The notes below the pieces were generated by a model that did not search any database, was not told the origin of the DNA, and saw nothing but the letters and a program-made list of their open reading frames with translations. The translations under genes were made by a program, and so were the position numbers. Source: Anticarsia gemmatalis (taxonomy: Eukaryota; Arthropoda; Insecta; Lepidoptera; Erebidae). Taken from it: a stretch of 64,000 nucleotides of DNA. The DNA is taken from the NCBI RefSeq assembly GCF_050436995.1, contig NC_134763.1, positions 9,109,001-9,173,000 of the forward strand, written 5' to 3'. Each line of letters begins with the position of its first letter. The first letter of the stretch is position 1. Positions 9,811 through 22,455 of this stretch are shown one piece after another.

Positions 9811-12543
9811 TCTTGCATATTATCAATGTTTGTTGCACATATATGATGTGTGTAAGTATCACGTAAATGATTGTATCACGTGCATAAACATACAATGTCT
9901 GCAGCAGCTCGTTATGTAGCTCATTATTGATTACACCGACTAATTGGCGCACGCAATCGATAAACTCGACTGTACTCGGCAAATGAGCGGTTAACGCACT
10001 CCGTGGAGATTGTGTGCTATTGCAAGCGATTAGCGAATAAGCAGCAAAAACTTCTCGCTACTTCTATGTGAAATAACAAATTTAAAATGTCTATATTTCA
10101 TTAACTTTTTCAATAAGCTGATTGACACCATATGAAAAAACTATAAAAAAAGGTTGTAGTGTGCAATTTTAATTCATACATTTACTACAGTATGAAAACC
10201 ACTACGAAATATTTTTTTAATTATTGCAGCATCTGCAGGTAAAGAGTTTTGTGTGGAAATTCACAACCCGAAGATATACACGGTTGACAAACCAGTACCT
10301 TTTGAAAGAGAGTTGTGTTCAACTACTAACAACCATAGCCTGAACCGAAATAAATAGACGACTTTATTACGTCTGAATATGTCTAGCGTCCTCAACCCGC
10401 TCTCCGTGCACAATACGTCAAAATCCCGATTGTGTAACATCTCGATGTATCGAGTGGTTACAGTATCGATTATCGTAAAGACGCGACTCGAGAACAATGC
10501 GTGAACTGTTACCATGCGGTGTTTTCACACGATGTTACGTACGTCGCAGAATCGCACCACGATCATTGTTTTCTTTTTCTAATTGATTCGATTGAATAAT
10601 TGCTTGAATCGTCACGAAACGAAACTGTTTGATGGAATGTTAAGTGCAGTTTATGCAGTTTATCTGTGAATTGTTTTAAGAATTTTCGTGTTTTATAACA
10701 GCCGTTTTCATTTAACTGTCGTCGTGTTATATAGTTTCTGTGTCTTAAGATTCTGGTTATCTATTGACTAAACTGTATTACGTAGCGTAGTCCTATCAGT
10801 CATTGGTTCATCCATACATGGCTATCAAATGTCATATTTCATCTTGAAACAACATGGCTAAGTAAAACTCGGCGAAAAATATCATTCGCTATACGACGAC
10901 TTGTGGTACGGCAGTCCCGCACAGTTTTTAACTCTATATCTAAATCTGCCACGAGAGTCAGAGACTTACATTACTAACTGATGATTCTAATATCACATCT
11001 ATCTTTAAGCTAAAATGCCTAACACCTCTAGCAGGCCACACGTTTACACCACAATTCTCGAGACCCAGCAATATGAACAATTATACCCCTAGGTAATACG
11101 TAATCTCTCACAACGACGCAGACAATAGTGCCCGGGAGGCGAATCAAATGATATTACGTCTGTTACCTACATCAGTACAAACGTTCAGGCTAATAGCTTT
11201 CAAGACTAGGCCTGAATGTCGATTGGAGTGTTGGCCTATTACTCTTAGTAGTCACTGGTTAATAAGTGATCTGTACCCTTGGATGGGTTGCCTTTTTGTG
11301 TGGTGAGTATCTTTGGGTACGAAAAACATTAGTACGATGATTTTTTTAAACGTGCTACAGATAAGTGACTGTTTTATAGCATTTGACCATTTAAGATAAG
11401 CGTGCTTAGGAAGACAATAAGTTCAATGTGGGTCCAATAAGATAACAGTTGGCAAAGTAATATAAATTATAAAGTCTTTCGGGTAATCATTTTGACAATA
11501 GGTAAATACTGTTAGAGTAAGAGAAAAGTCGAAGGGGTTAATGAATTTTATAAACAGAAATAATGTTAACATACAGAAGCTAAATATTTTGTAATAAACG
11601 TCAAATAAAAGGCTCAAAAAGACTTTGTCAGTAAATAAAATTATTACATTTAAAAATATAAAAACCTTTTTCTAAATGGAAGTATTCCCCAGTAACGTTC
11701 GGACAATGAGCATTCCCACTGGAATGGTTTTCAATTAGGAAAATCTTTTAAATGCCTCAAATTCGTCGCTAAAACGAAAAACCTTTTTTGGGTCTTCAAA
11801 ACGACTTTGTAGAAGTTAATAAGTAATAGAAAAGCTACCCAGCTACGGTTTTTGGGTAAATTAAAAGGAGAAAAATTCTGAAACAATTTTTATTTTGTAC
11901 CAACTTAGTTGGAACTCATTACGCAAAATGATACGACGTAGTAACGATTTCTTCTATTTATTGAAAACAAGGAATGACTTGTTAAATTATAGAAACAACC
12001 ATCGGCCTGTGAAAGTCGGGTGTGAAAAGTGTGTACGACGAAAACGCAAGACAAAAAAAGTCTAATCCAGATCTTAACAATGGAAAGAGTTAGAAATGTT
12101 TTATTCGTTCAAAATGTTATTTACAAGAAAATATTTGTTTACCATCAGTTGTGCGGTAATTAAAGCCTGATAAATAAGCTCATAGTTTAATTAAATAGGT
12201 TACCTATAATCATAGAAACAGTAATTAACATTCACGAATACTACCACCGTTTGCATACTAAAAAGGACTATAAAAACAAAAAAAACTGTCGCGCAGTACC
12301 TGCATATATAACCCAATGATTTCAAACTTCACTATTATAGTTCTAGATGTGTATCTACACGACTATTAATACGATATCGTAAGCCATTAACGTAATAATG
12401 AAAGGGAAATAACAACAAACAAATGAAAGTGCTTCAATTTTAAACACAAATACCGTACTGTTTGTATAGAAATAGAATTAAAAGCGAGCTTATGAAAGCC
12501 ATTAAATAAAATAATAGCTGAAGTGCTTTTTATTTGTTTTAAA
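9811..12543. other. intergenic, no gene recognised
   Basis: AT-rich with moderately CpG-containing stretches near 9930-10030 and 10370-10560. No exon, tRNA or repeat of a family I recognise. Confidence 0.45.
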
Positions 12544-12576
12544 TGAACCAATCTCAGGAATTACTGATCCGATTTG
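12544..12576 (+). repeat. small Lep1-Helitron-like fragment
   Basis: GAACCAATCTCAGGAATTACTGATCCGATTTG resembles the Lep1-like segment GAACGCGCTAATCTCAGGAACTACTGGTCCGATTTG found in the larger copies. Diverged and short. Confidence 0.4.
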
Positions 12577-12834
12577 GCAATTGATTGATAGTTTGATGAT
12601 AATTCTTATTTTCTTATTTTATCGTATAGTTTATACTTATAGTATAGTATAGTGGTGAACCTAGTGTCAATGTTGTTCAAGCCGTCCGAAAGGCCTTCGA
12701 CTTGGCTTAAGACTGTTCTCTTAAGAATCTTAATTGACCGGGACAGACTTTTACGTGCCTTCCGAAGCATGAAGACGCTTAGTTCAAATACTATGCGGTC
12801 ACCCATCTATAAAATGACCGCGCAAAGCGTTGCT

Positions 12835-12878
12835 TAATCCACAGATCGTTTACAGACTAGTGAGCACAACTGGCTAAA
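12835..12878 (+). repeat. dispersed motif shared with 41449
   Basis: CCACAGATCGTTTACAGACT AGTGAGCACAACTGGC matches CCAGAGATCGTTTACCGACC GGTGAGCGCAAATGGC at about 41451-41486. This is a short, moderately diverged pair of an unassigned repeat. Confidence 0.45.
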
Positions 12879-12996
12879 AGCGCCTCATAATTTTAATAAT
12901 AACAATTTCGTATAAAAATACCCGCACCGAGTGTAATACAATAGTCTTAAAATAGCAAATATGCGAAGAACAATAAAAGCACGACAGTTTGGTATT

Positions 12997-13053
12997 TATC
13001 GATGCATCGATAGGTCATGCTCGGTAACTACGCTAAGGATGTCCCTGACATTT
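12997..13053 (+). repeat. unassigned repeat, copy A
   Basis: TATCGATGCATCGATAGGTC, ATGCTCGGT and CTAAGGATGTCCCTGACATTT are repeated about 570 bp downstream at 13565-13624 with a few changes. A 118-codon open frame overlaps this repeat and looks like chance. Confidence 0.65.
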
Positions 13054-13564
13054 ACAATTCGAAGTATACCTATAATATGCCACTATTTGCGACTTGTGTC
13101 TAGTAATAATGTAGATTTCTTTGTAAAACCCCAGTGTTCATTAGTAATTGTGTGTTTCAAAAGAAAAAATCGTACTTCAAGTGATTACTACTATAATTTT
13201 AATCGTGTGTACGAGATACTACTCATCGACCAATGTCACACGGTTGTTCTTGTTTTACAACGACAAATAAAAGTAATGAGCGCGAGATTTCTTTTCACTA
13301 TTCCCTTACTAATCTAGAAGTAGTAAAATCAATCGTAAACAAGTAATTAAGAAATAAATGAATTATTTTAATAAATCATACTACAAATTAAAAAATATAC
13401 AACAACACACAATTGCCTATAATATTCTTGCTAACAAATCTTTTTCTCACTGCCAAGAATGCCTTATAAAACAGTAAAAAATAAAATAACAAGTTCACAT
13501 ATCAAAATACAAAAAGTAAACATTTGTCAGTAATTCTTGGCGGAATTCCTACGATGGTGTACAA

Positions 13565-13624
13565 TTATCGACGCATCGAGAGGTCATGCTCGGTGCACGC
13601 CGCGTAAGGATGCCCCTGACATTT
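13565..13624 (+). repeat. unassigned repeat, copy B
   Basis: Direct copy of 12997-13053 (TATCGACGCATCGAGAGGTC, ATGCTCGGT, GTAAGGATGCCCCTGACATTT). A possible inverted remnant with AATGTCAGGGGCAT and CGCATCGAT lies near 29174-29217. Confidence 0.65.
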
Positions 13625-14537
13625 CACGAGCATGACTCACTGTGTAAAGGGTGTTATGATCACGAGTTTAGTGTCAGTTTGAATTTGCATTTGTATATTG
13701 TTGTTGTGGGGATAATATGATTGGTGTATCTTGTGGCTTTGAATTGTAGTTTAAACCGTGCGAAGGCACTTTTAGTGTAAAATGGTCCTAAAATGTTTAA
13801 CAAAATACTTTTCTTTTACTTTTTAAAGAACATATTTGCACAATCAAGCAATTTTTAAGCAAAGTAAATACAAATTTATTGAAACAATGTGAAAATCCCT
13901 AGTGTTCTTTTTGGACATTTTTAGAATCTATTTATCTAGCGTGGGACCGTATAAAGTAAACAGTGGGTGGAAACGGGCTGATTAGATAGATAGATGTCCA
14001 ATACACATCAAGGGAAATACAGTTAAAAATCAAACAAAACTCCGAGATTCATTTCAAATCAAAACACAGAAACAACATAAAAACTAAAGACAGGAAGAGA
14101 ATAGCACCACTTCTTACAATAAAATACGAGTTAAAAATGTAATAGACAAAAGTGGCGAGTGTTATACGGCACCTGTTATTCTTTTAAATTAATTCCTTGC
14201 CGGGACCGACGCTAAGACAGTTTCATTTTCTCGAGAATCGCTAACGTTTCTCGAGATATATTTTTAAAATATTCTCACTTTAATGTAATATCGTGGGAAA
14301 TGGATTCAGTAAGACTAAGGAATATTCGGTTTCCGCGAATATACGAGTGTGGCAGATTTTTGAATAAAACACTTTTATACTACTTTTTCACAAGTTAATT
14401 AATTTTATTCCACTCAAAGGTTTTGAAAGTGTTACTTGACCCTCTCAAATACAACCTAAGTTATATCAACAAATACTGATTTGAATAAATTAATTAACGT
14501 TCCAAGTAATCTTAAATGCTGTCTCCTCAATCCTAAA
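13625..14537. other. intergenic, nothing recognised
   Basis: AT-rich sequence without repeats or frames that I recognise. Confidence 0.4.
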
Positions 14538-14573
14538 TACTCCGATCTTCTAGGTAAATAGAAGATCGGAGTA
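14538..14573. repeat. perfect 14-bp inverted repeat (hairpin)
   Basis: TACTCCGATCTTCT and AGAAGATCGGAGTA are exact reverse complements around the 8-base loop AGGTAAAT. There is no run of T after it and no neighbouring gene. Confidence 0.85.
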
Positions 14574-14830
14574 AGCAGATACAATGTATAATTGCTATAT
14601 TGCTAAGAAATATTTGCATCCACAAGGTTCGTTTAGTCTACATCATTCATTCATTCATCATAATACATAAACTTATAATATATATTCAAAGCTCTTATAC
14701 AATATATACATATATGTACATCTTAAGTACTGCTATAATTAAATGAGACTCGACCGTGTCCACAGACAAACTGTTCAAACAGTTTTGTGGACCATAAGTA
14801 TAAGTTTCATGTAAAAAACACTGTTTTAAT

Positions 14831-14861
14831 AATAATAAATAAATAAATAAATAAATAATAA
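14831..14861. repeat. AAAT-type microsatellite
   Basis: Tandem AATA/AAAT units (AATAATAAATAAATAAATAA and on). Simple sequence only. Confidence 0.85.
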
Positions 14862-14880
14862 TTCGTTCGTAATCTGTTTA

Positions 14881-14937
14881 ACAAGATTCATGGGTGTGAA
14901 TGAAGCAAGAGAAGTTTGTAAGGATCGTACCAAGTCA
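14881..14937 (-). repeat. dispersed-repeat fragment, inverted
   Basis: Reverse complement carries CTTGGTACGATCCTTACAAA, CTTCTCTTGCTTCATTCACA and CCCAT, matching the family at 32711-32818 and 8545-8648. Confidence 0.65.
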
Positions 14938-17900
14938 AATCAGACAAAATGGCGTGATATTATGTATGCATGTATATATTTAATTAATTCACATTATTAT
15001 AAAGCTAACCTTACCATCCCCATTATACAAATTATACCGTTTCTCAAGTGTTAAGTGGTAGCCCTACAGTCTACTCAGACGTGCGCCAGACACCGCGTGA
15101 CTCAGTCGATGATGCGACACGCTCTACCTGCTGTGGGAACATCGCTCGTATCTTTACATCTCCCTCTTGTGTTGTTTTTTTATTGCCCTCATTCACTAAG
15201 CATAGAATTTTTTCATTTTAATTAATTAGCAGAAGAACATCGGTTCAATGTTTATTACTAAAAGTTGAGTCTTGAAATTACTATATTACTGTTGAAAATA
15301 GTGATGTTTTAAACCTCTAGGACTGATCAAAAATTTTGGAGATTGTTAAAAGGTCTTTACAAAATACGGAGATTTGTATGGGTCTTAAGTAAAGGAGTCT
15401 ATAAAAACCGATATATCAAACGAAAATATTCTCATGTTTCTTTGCAAAAAATGTATGAGTCAAAATGTTAATGAATGCCTTTCCCAAGTGCATACATGAC
15501 TAAGGCAAAACCAAAAAGACAAATAAAGATGTAATCAAAACTTCCAAAGATGATTTCACCAAAAATCAGTAACGTGGGAATAAATTACAATAAAACAAAA
15601 TATCTCAACAAACAAGTTTCATATTGCAGACGGCACTTCACTCCTTTTACAGGCAAGGTGCAAACACTTCTGTAAATACAGTCAGTAACAAAAGTACTTC
15701 ATAAATGAGTTTTTTAAATTCTGTGTTTTGTCCGTCTCCTAGCTATAGTAACTGATTGATTCACAGGTTTATAGAATTTAGTTTTAAAGTACGCTTGTGT
15801 TGGCAAAGGCTGATGATAGTGATATTTCAAAACAGCTCTGCTCATCTTAAACGATTTGGTCTACGGAACGGACGTATAGTGCTGTCGGACTAGTAAAAAG
15901 CAGTTTCAGTGATACATACGAACCGAGGATTCCATCAAATAATATTTCTAAATGACTTGATCCTGACTACATATTCGTCGGTTTTTCATTTCACGTTAAA
16001 ACGACACATGACTAACAAAGTTGGCTTAGTGAGAACTACACATACTTACTCGCATATCTATCACCAAGTAAAGGTCTACAAATCTTTTGCTGCCCGTACA
16101 ACTACTTATTAGCACTTGCGTGTGGGCCGCAGTCTAGGGGTCAGACGTTATGACGTGACCAGGTGACGCACTATGCGCCGGTCGTTTGCCAACGTCACAG
16201 TGAGCGCTCACTGCTCGTGATAAATCTCTTGTGGTCACGTCGAATTTGTTATTTATAGAGGTCGTTGTACTGTAAGTTGACATTGAAGAGAATGGACCCT
16301 TGTTAAGTGTAGAGAAAGAAAGCTTTATAAATAAAAGTCGACGAGAAAATAATAAAGATGATGACTTTTGTGTCACAGTTGCTGAAAGCAATCAAAAGCA
16401 CGTTGTCAAATAAGTAATTCAGTCTAACTTAGAACCCCCTACCAGCCCAAAGTCAGTAAAATTAATTGCTTTTATTAATTAATGACAACAGATATTAATT
16501 TTATACTCACTAACTCATTTAAATAAGCAACCGTAGAAAGTACAAGATAATGACAACTTCCTTATCAATCACATAACATATTGTAGATAGGTAGAGTCTA
16601 TTATCTTGAGGTCTAACAATTCCCATAGGACGATTCAGGACAAGTCATCATTAGCATCAAATCGGACAGACACCATAAAACGTGGTCATTATCAACCAAC
16701 AGGTTACGCCTACCTGTTACAACAGGGTGATTAACCACTTAATTTCCAGCTATTCTTAACTTAGGGGTGCGAAACATTTGCGTAATTGAATGACCTAACA
16801 GAATCGCCTGAAATAAAAACGCCCACGAAAAATTTCACACGAAATTGGTATTACGTCTGAGTAGATAATGGGTTTGAAAGACATAAAATTAAAGTTTATT
16901 TGATAGAATGACTGGAAAATTCATTTTGAATATGTGTATAAAAATATATCGCTTTTCAATATCGAAACTCGTTATACTGTGTGTATTTGAAGCGCAAAAA
17001 TAAAAATGTTATTCGAAAACTTTGGAAAGGTTTTTTTTAAAGCAATTTTCTTTAAGTTGCCAGGTGCCAATGCCATAAGCTTTCATCGTAATTACGTCGC
17101 AGTTATAAAAGTAAAGCTCGTATGGAAACAATGTTAGCTATGAAAACAGACATCCGTAGTTATTGAATGTTATTTAAATATTTGACTACCACTATAAGCT
17201 ATAGGTGCGGCTTATAGTACGGTACGTTTACGGTAGAAAATTAATTAGCAAATACCTACGTAAATTAAGAGCTTATTCCATTATTAAAAAACATAGTGTA
17301 TCCTTCAAGTAGTAGCATACAAATAAAACTATTGCGCTTGACCACTAATACAAACCCTAAAAAGTTTTTTAAATTATTGTTTTTATCTTTTTAACTCTGA
17401 TACCTGTCTGCTGAAACGTATATGTGAATATGAACGAGAGCTTAAACCCTGAAAAAGAGATATTGATTTCTCAGTAGTGTTCTTTATCTATACAGTCTAA
17501 AGTAAACTTACTTATTCTTCTATGGCAACGAGTCCTTCCTCCGTCTTAATTAGTAAGACAAAGCCTCCATAATTAATAAATATTTACGACAACGTCCCGA
17601 GGTTTGTTAGCAACTTTCCTTATAAACGGTTACATGTTTACCTTCAACCTGGCCGGACAAATTAAAAGTTAGTATACTTGTTATTTACTAAACATGAAGG
17701 TAAATTAATTTACGATAATTCTTTTGTTTGTTTACCACATAGTTTACATGGAAGTTGTTGGGTAAACAGAAATACAGGTATGACTATTAAATATCGGCTT
17801 TATGTCAAAATTAAAAAGAGACTTGGAGTAGTTTAGATACATCTTAGGCTACTACTATGAGCGTTCTCTCAAAGTCAACAATACTGAACAAAAAGATATC

Positions 17901-19821
17901 GCACAGACATGAACATTTCGTCATTGCGTTTTCTTTGCAATTACAAAATTTGAATAATTTCCTTATTATTCAAAAACAAGCCTTAATTATTCCATAGCTT
18001 TAATGTTGATTACAAACGCGGAATACAAATTGGTTGCTGACCTAAATCTGATAATAAAAGTTTTTTAATCAACAAAGTATAAAAACTTCTTAATTAAGAA
18101 TAACCGAAGCTGTATCAGAGGAGATTGAGAAAAAATAGAATTAATTGCGCCTTTTGGGAAATAAAATGAGGTTAGTGAAAAGCCTACGTAAGTTCTTTAC
18201 GGTGAAGGAAAGTTAAGGAGTTAAGCTTTTTATCAAAGGCGGGCAGGCTTTTTGGGAACCAGATTAAAGACCTTTTTCGTAATTATAGTGATACTAGTTA
18301 GAACATGCGGCTACGTCTGCAAAAATGTGCGGTGTAACTTCGAAGAGGCATAGAGTGCGAACATAGAACATAATGTAACTTTTTATCATTAGGTGACTAT
18401 GTGAAAACGTTTTTCAGTTTTAACTGAGTCACTACGTTTGTTTTTCTAAACCTCTTACAATTACCCCAACTCGTCACTTAATTGTAATCAATTATAACTA
18501 GCGAAAGACCCGTTCCTATAACTTAAATTTCACTCCCTCCAAAAGCAATAAAACGTACATATTCTTACAAAAACGCACCATATGTCAAGAAACCGATGCG
18601 TCATAGTAAAAAAGACCAGAAAACTTTAAAAGTATACCCAAACACGCGAATGTTATCAAACATCAACATAACAAAGTTAGAGAGACGGGTAAAAATAGAG
18701 GGTTTATAAATAACACAGCCGTTAAACTGAACGCACGCCGAAACGATACGACCTATAATTACAAACATACGGAACATATACAAATCCAAGTTTAAGAATA
18801 TTTCACATTAGGCGTATATTCGGCGTTTTATCTTAAGCGAGTGCGCGTCTTTTGTGACATATAGTAAGTTAAAATCTACCTTACGAGAGTACATATTCCT
18901 TGGCCAATATTTAGTAAGTTATAATCTTAAAAGATGTGGAAAGAGTGGAGAAAATGTGTTTTGTAGATCTCTTTACTACTTTGTGAATACTTATCTAACG
19001 GTAAGATAGGCTCTAGTAAGTAAAGATCGGGCTTTGACATTAACACACGCAAATTTGCGTAAGAAACTGTAAACTAGAGTAGTCTAGACACATAAAATTC
19101 TTATCCAATCAAATTGTGCGTTATTAATGTTCAGATTATTAAGCGACTTGTTAGTAGCAAATTGTTTGTTCTGTGTGACTACATCCTAACACACCTTATG
19201 TTTTTATATGCTGGATGTAATTTTAATAAGTCGCGATTTTACGTTATGACCTATTAAACAGAGTGTTAATGTAAAGAAGGAATTAATTAGGAAATTCCTT
19301 TCAGCAATACTAATAAATTTTCGTTTTAAGGAACATGTTACACACCTGCTTGCTTAACAACTTACGTTAATATCACTTAATAATTTAAGTTGCTGAATTA
19401 AGGAACAAAATTGAAATCATTTATTCATGCCAAGTACAGACACTTATGATGGTCAAATAATACATTATATACTTAAATCAATAAAATTTTATGTTATTGA
19501 TAAAAAAATTGAGGAATACACTATTAGGTATAAATGATTCTTTTTCTAACTCTAGGATCCATTTGTCAAAGATTCAGCGATTAGAGTGAATAAATTGATT
19601 GTAGGTTCCAATCCCAGATTTACTCTACAGGCTTCGTTCACAATGTTACTAAAACATGAAAAAACATACACTGCAAATATATGGAAAAAATCCCACAAAT
19701 GAGAAAAAAAGATTAATAATTTTACAACAAATACTACTATGAAGTGTGTTCCACCAGACGATAAAACAAAACAATATGACGTTAACTACATATTAATACG
19801 TATAAACAGGTGTTACATACA
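14938..19821. other. intergenic, no gene recognised
   Basis: AT-rich DNA. A CpG-richer stretch at about 16125-16260 contains the perfect 16-bp palindrome listed separately, and an 85-codon minus-strand frame there shows no motif. Near 19598 GGTTCCAATCCCAGA resembles a pol III B box but lacks a convincing A box. Confidence 0.45.
16198..16213. repeat. perfect 16-bp palindrome
   Basis: CAGTGAGCGCTCACTG is its own reverse complement with no spacer. It lies in a locally GC-richer patch. It may be a dimeric protein-binding site or a repeat remnant; nothing nearby decides. Confidence 0.6.
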
Positions 19822-20095
19822 TCTATACTTACTAATATTATAAAGCTGAAGAGTTTGTTTGATTGTTCGTTTGTTTGTTTGTTTGTTTGAACGCGCTAAT
19901 CTCAGGAACTACTGGTCCGATTTGAAAAATTCTTTCAGTGTTAGATAGTCCATTTATCGAGGAAGGCTATAAGCTATATATCATCACGCTACGACCAATA
20001 GGAGCGGAGTAGCAACGAAAAATGTTACAAAAACGGGGAAAATTTAGACGCATTCTCTCTTATGTGACGCAAGCGAAGTTGCGCGGGTCAGCTAG
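19822..20095 (+). mobile_element. Lep1-like non-autonomous Helitron, complete
   Basis: The 5' end TCTATACTTACTAATATTATAAAG follows an A, and the 3' end GCGCGGGTCAGCTAG is followed by T. This is insertion between A and T with a TC start and CTAG end, as expected for Helitrons. Near the 5' end is an enlarged GTTT array, longer than in the other copies, then GAACGCGCTAATCTCAGGAA. The body and end (GTGACGCAAGCGAAGTTGCG) match 31100-31345 and 35877-36128. It encodes nothing and would need a RepHel protein in trans. Confidence 0.88.
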
Positions 20096-20096
20096 T

Positions 20097-21263
20097 ATAA
20101 AATATTCGGTAAGAATTCTTAAGCGCGGGCGCAGCTCCAACTCGCGCGCATCGATCCGTTTATTTCTGTTATCACTATAAGATATAGTGCATCAAATATA
20201 ACGTTACACGTGGCGATACAAACTTCATCATTTCTGGCAATTGACTGTGAAATACTGAGAGATTATTAATTGCGATAGCTTGAGATGTTTCTCCTTATTA
20301 ACTCATTTCTCATTTGGATATTCGTATACGAGTCAACTTGTATTTGGTGTGTACAGATTGTACTGCATAAATGGTTGGTTATGTATAGTAACGTGGCGGT
20401 AGAAGGGACGAAACATTAAAGAAATAGGTGAATTAGTCGTAAGTTTGCGATGATTGTACCAAGTGGCATTCTTTAGTTTTTGCCATAGGAGCAAAGCTTG
20501 ACTTTATGCATGTATGTAGATTTTGGTCGTGGGCTTTAAGACACTGTTATACAAGAAACAACTCACTCCTCACAGATTTACCATAGCAAAAAATCATAAC
20601 AAAAAACCAGTTTATTAGCAACTTGACAGACAATAGTTTCTTGTCCATAGCACTAAAAGTTTCAAGAACACATGTGACATGTCCATTTTACAACGACACA
20701 TCTGCTATGAAGAGAACTCATATATCAACGTGTTATCTTAACGCGAGCATTAAAAGTCTCCACAAGAACTCGCTGTGACGCGTGTACTAGTATTTATTAT
20801 ATGAGATCGTAAATCTTCATGAAGGAACATGCATCTCTTCTAATTAGCGTCGGATTCTGCGGAATTTCGCCGAAAAACCTTGGAGAATACGAAAGGGAAA
20901 TTTTATCTGGATATACAAGCGAATTATTCTAATGAAAACAAAAAGAAATATATTCTTAAAAGATATTACTAGTAAGCAGAACATAGATTTCGTAAAGTCA
21001 ATATTTGTCAATATTTCAAGAAAGCTTTTATAACAAGATTCATCAGATTCTATTTTGCTCCTTCCACTTCCAGAGATAACCAGTTCGTACTATGTTTAGA
21101 ATTTAATTAAATCCAATAGAAATACAATTTCAAAGTCGCGTCACGAAACTAATTAACCTTTCGAGATCCGAACTTCAGAGAAACAAATCAAATGCAGTAG
21201 CTGAAACTCACTCGTATTGCAAAGGTCTACTCAAATTCAAAACTTTAACATTAACATTATTGC
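20097..21263. other. intergenic, nothing recognised
   Basis: AT-rich DNA with a small GC-richer patch just after the Helitron (about 20122-20160). No exon or known repeat seen. Confidence 0.4.
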
Positions 21264-21474
21264 AGGTTCGGCGCAGTGGTTAAAGTGGTCACCTTGCCGC
21301 AATAACCATAGTGCCGCGTGTGTTCGGTTCCAATCCCACCTGGAACAAATATATGTGATGAACACAAATATTTGTTCTGACCCTGGTTGTTGATTTCCCT
21401 ATCTAAGTATGTAATTAGAAGTAGGTATTTAAGTATGTTTATCAGCTATTTGGTTACCATAGTACAAGCTCTGC
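21264..21474 (+). repeat. tRNA-derived SINE, 5' part (split by a Harbinger-like insertion)
   Basis: The head has a pol III A box TGGTTAAAGTGG (21277-21288) and a B box GGTTCCAATCCC (21326-21337), about 38 bp apart. The body ends ...TTTGGTTACCATAGTACAAGCTCTGC at 21474. An uninterrupted relative of the tail at 60497-60625 reads ...CCATAGCACAACCTCTGCTTAGTTTGGAATCAGATG. Here the expected TTAGTTTAGAATCAAATG appears only after the inserted transposon, at 22876. The SINE is therefore older than the insertion. Confidence 0.8.
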
Positions 21475-21841
21475 ACCTTTAGACAAATGGCACAAACGCT
21501 ATTGAAATGGAATAGAATAGAATTCTCAATGTATGGGATTGACATAAGCATACGATAAGTAATTTGATCCGACGAATAGAGTTCTTACTAGGTAGCCAAA
21601 CGTTAATATAGTCTAAACGATTTTACGAAACGTCAGAATAGTTCATTCATTTTATCGTTATGCGTAGCCAAGTGGCCGGTTTGACAAACGAATTCTACTA
21701 GAAGCGAACGACAATAGTCGGACGCCAAACACTTGAAGTTAACGCTACAAAATGGCGAATATTTTGATCAGCTGACAGCTGTGGAAGTTAAAGTTTGTTG
21801 ATGTGAATGTTTGTTGAAAAGAAAAAACATTATTTTGTATA

Positions 21842-22054
21842 ATGCATAAGCTAAGATTATTGTGGGCTGCCCATAATGAAGCAGTGTGGCTGAGGAAGCA
21901 CCGAAGAAATGTTTCGAGACGTAATTTAGAATGAATTTGTGAAATGTCGGACGTTTTATTTATAGAAAGATTTCGTCTCAATAAAGCTACTTTTGTGGAG
22001 CTTTGTCGTAATTTACGTGCACATAGTAGTTACATTCTAATAACTAAGTTATAA
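21842..22054 (+). pseudogene. HARBI1-like transposase, 5' remnant
   Basis: Read from 21842, the frame gives a basic N-terminal part with WAAHNEAVWLRKHRRN, a TGA stop at 21932-21934, and then FIERFRLNKATFVELCRNLR. The last block fits the conserved N-terminal segment of Harbinger transposases (F..RFRL.K.TF..L...L). The frame ends at TAA 22052-22054, long before the catalytic DDE region, which is absent. The internal stop plus missing catalytic domain make it a dead fragment. It faces the Myb/SANT-like exons on the other strand. Confidence 0.65.
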
Positions 22055-22130
22055 ACCATGTATTTTTATGGATTAGATTGTGAGGTTATAAAAACTGTGT
22101 ATTATCATTTTTAGGTGCAATGCACGCTAT

Positions 22131-22254
22131 CTTATCCGGTGATTTTATAACGCCACCACCAAGAGAATTTAATGTATTAGCGAGTTCATTCCACATTCTC
22201 TCACTTTTAATTCGTCCTTGAGGACCTTGCTGGGGTCTCGATAGGTCTCCATGC
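22131..22254 (-). pseudogene. Harbinger Myb/SANT-like gene, exon 2 (truncated)
   Basis: The minus-strand acceptor TTACAG is followed by an exon that completes an AGG codon and reads HGDLSRPQQGPQGRIKSERM, then WNELANTLNSLGGG and IKSPDK. This is the start of a Myb/SANT-like DNA-binding domain of the kind encoded next to Harbinger transposases, where W..LA..LN.LG is the first helix region. After the Lys at 22131-22133 the expected W-K...W..LK continuation is missing and the frame runs into unrelated residues, marking the deletion. This protein normally helps transposase reach the nucleus and bind DNA; the fragment here lacks most of the domain. Confidence 0.65.
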
Positions 22255-22393
22255 CTGTAACATAAACATAAACTACACTTAAAGTATTCAACACTGATAA
22301 GGGCTCTGTGACTGAGTGATGTCATTGTTTATTGTATGGTAGTTTCTTATTAGAATGAAAGGAATTTTTAAATAAATGTATGTAGGTATTTAC

Positions 22394-22455
22394 CTTTCCA
22401 TATAATCTAAAGGAATTGAAAATTGCTCTGGGCTAGCCCGTACTCTCGGTTCCAT
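22394..22455 (-). pseudogene. Harbinger Myb/SANT-like gene, exon 1
   Basis: Starts at ATG (22453-22455 on +, read in reverse) and encodes MEPRVRASPEQFSIPLDYME followed by a split Arg codon. The donor is AAAG|GTAAAT. Joining it over a 139-bp intron (22255-22393) to the exon at 22131-22254 keeps one frame across the junction, giving a 62-residue N-terminal part. The P.QF..L..YME pattern before the SANT-like helix suits this family. No decay is seen in this exon. Confidence 0.6.

Noticed and set aside
12961..13317. 118-codon open frame, the longest in the window.
   Set aside because: It runs through a copy of a dispersed repeat and then AT-rich sequence; no motif, and such a frame is expected by chance in 64 kb.
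14538..14573. AGATCGGA in the hairpin resembles the start of a sequencing adapter.
   Set aside because: Only 8 bases match before it diverges (AGATCGGAGTA), and the other arm mirrors it, so it is a genomic inverted repeat.
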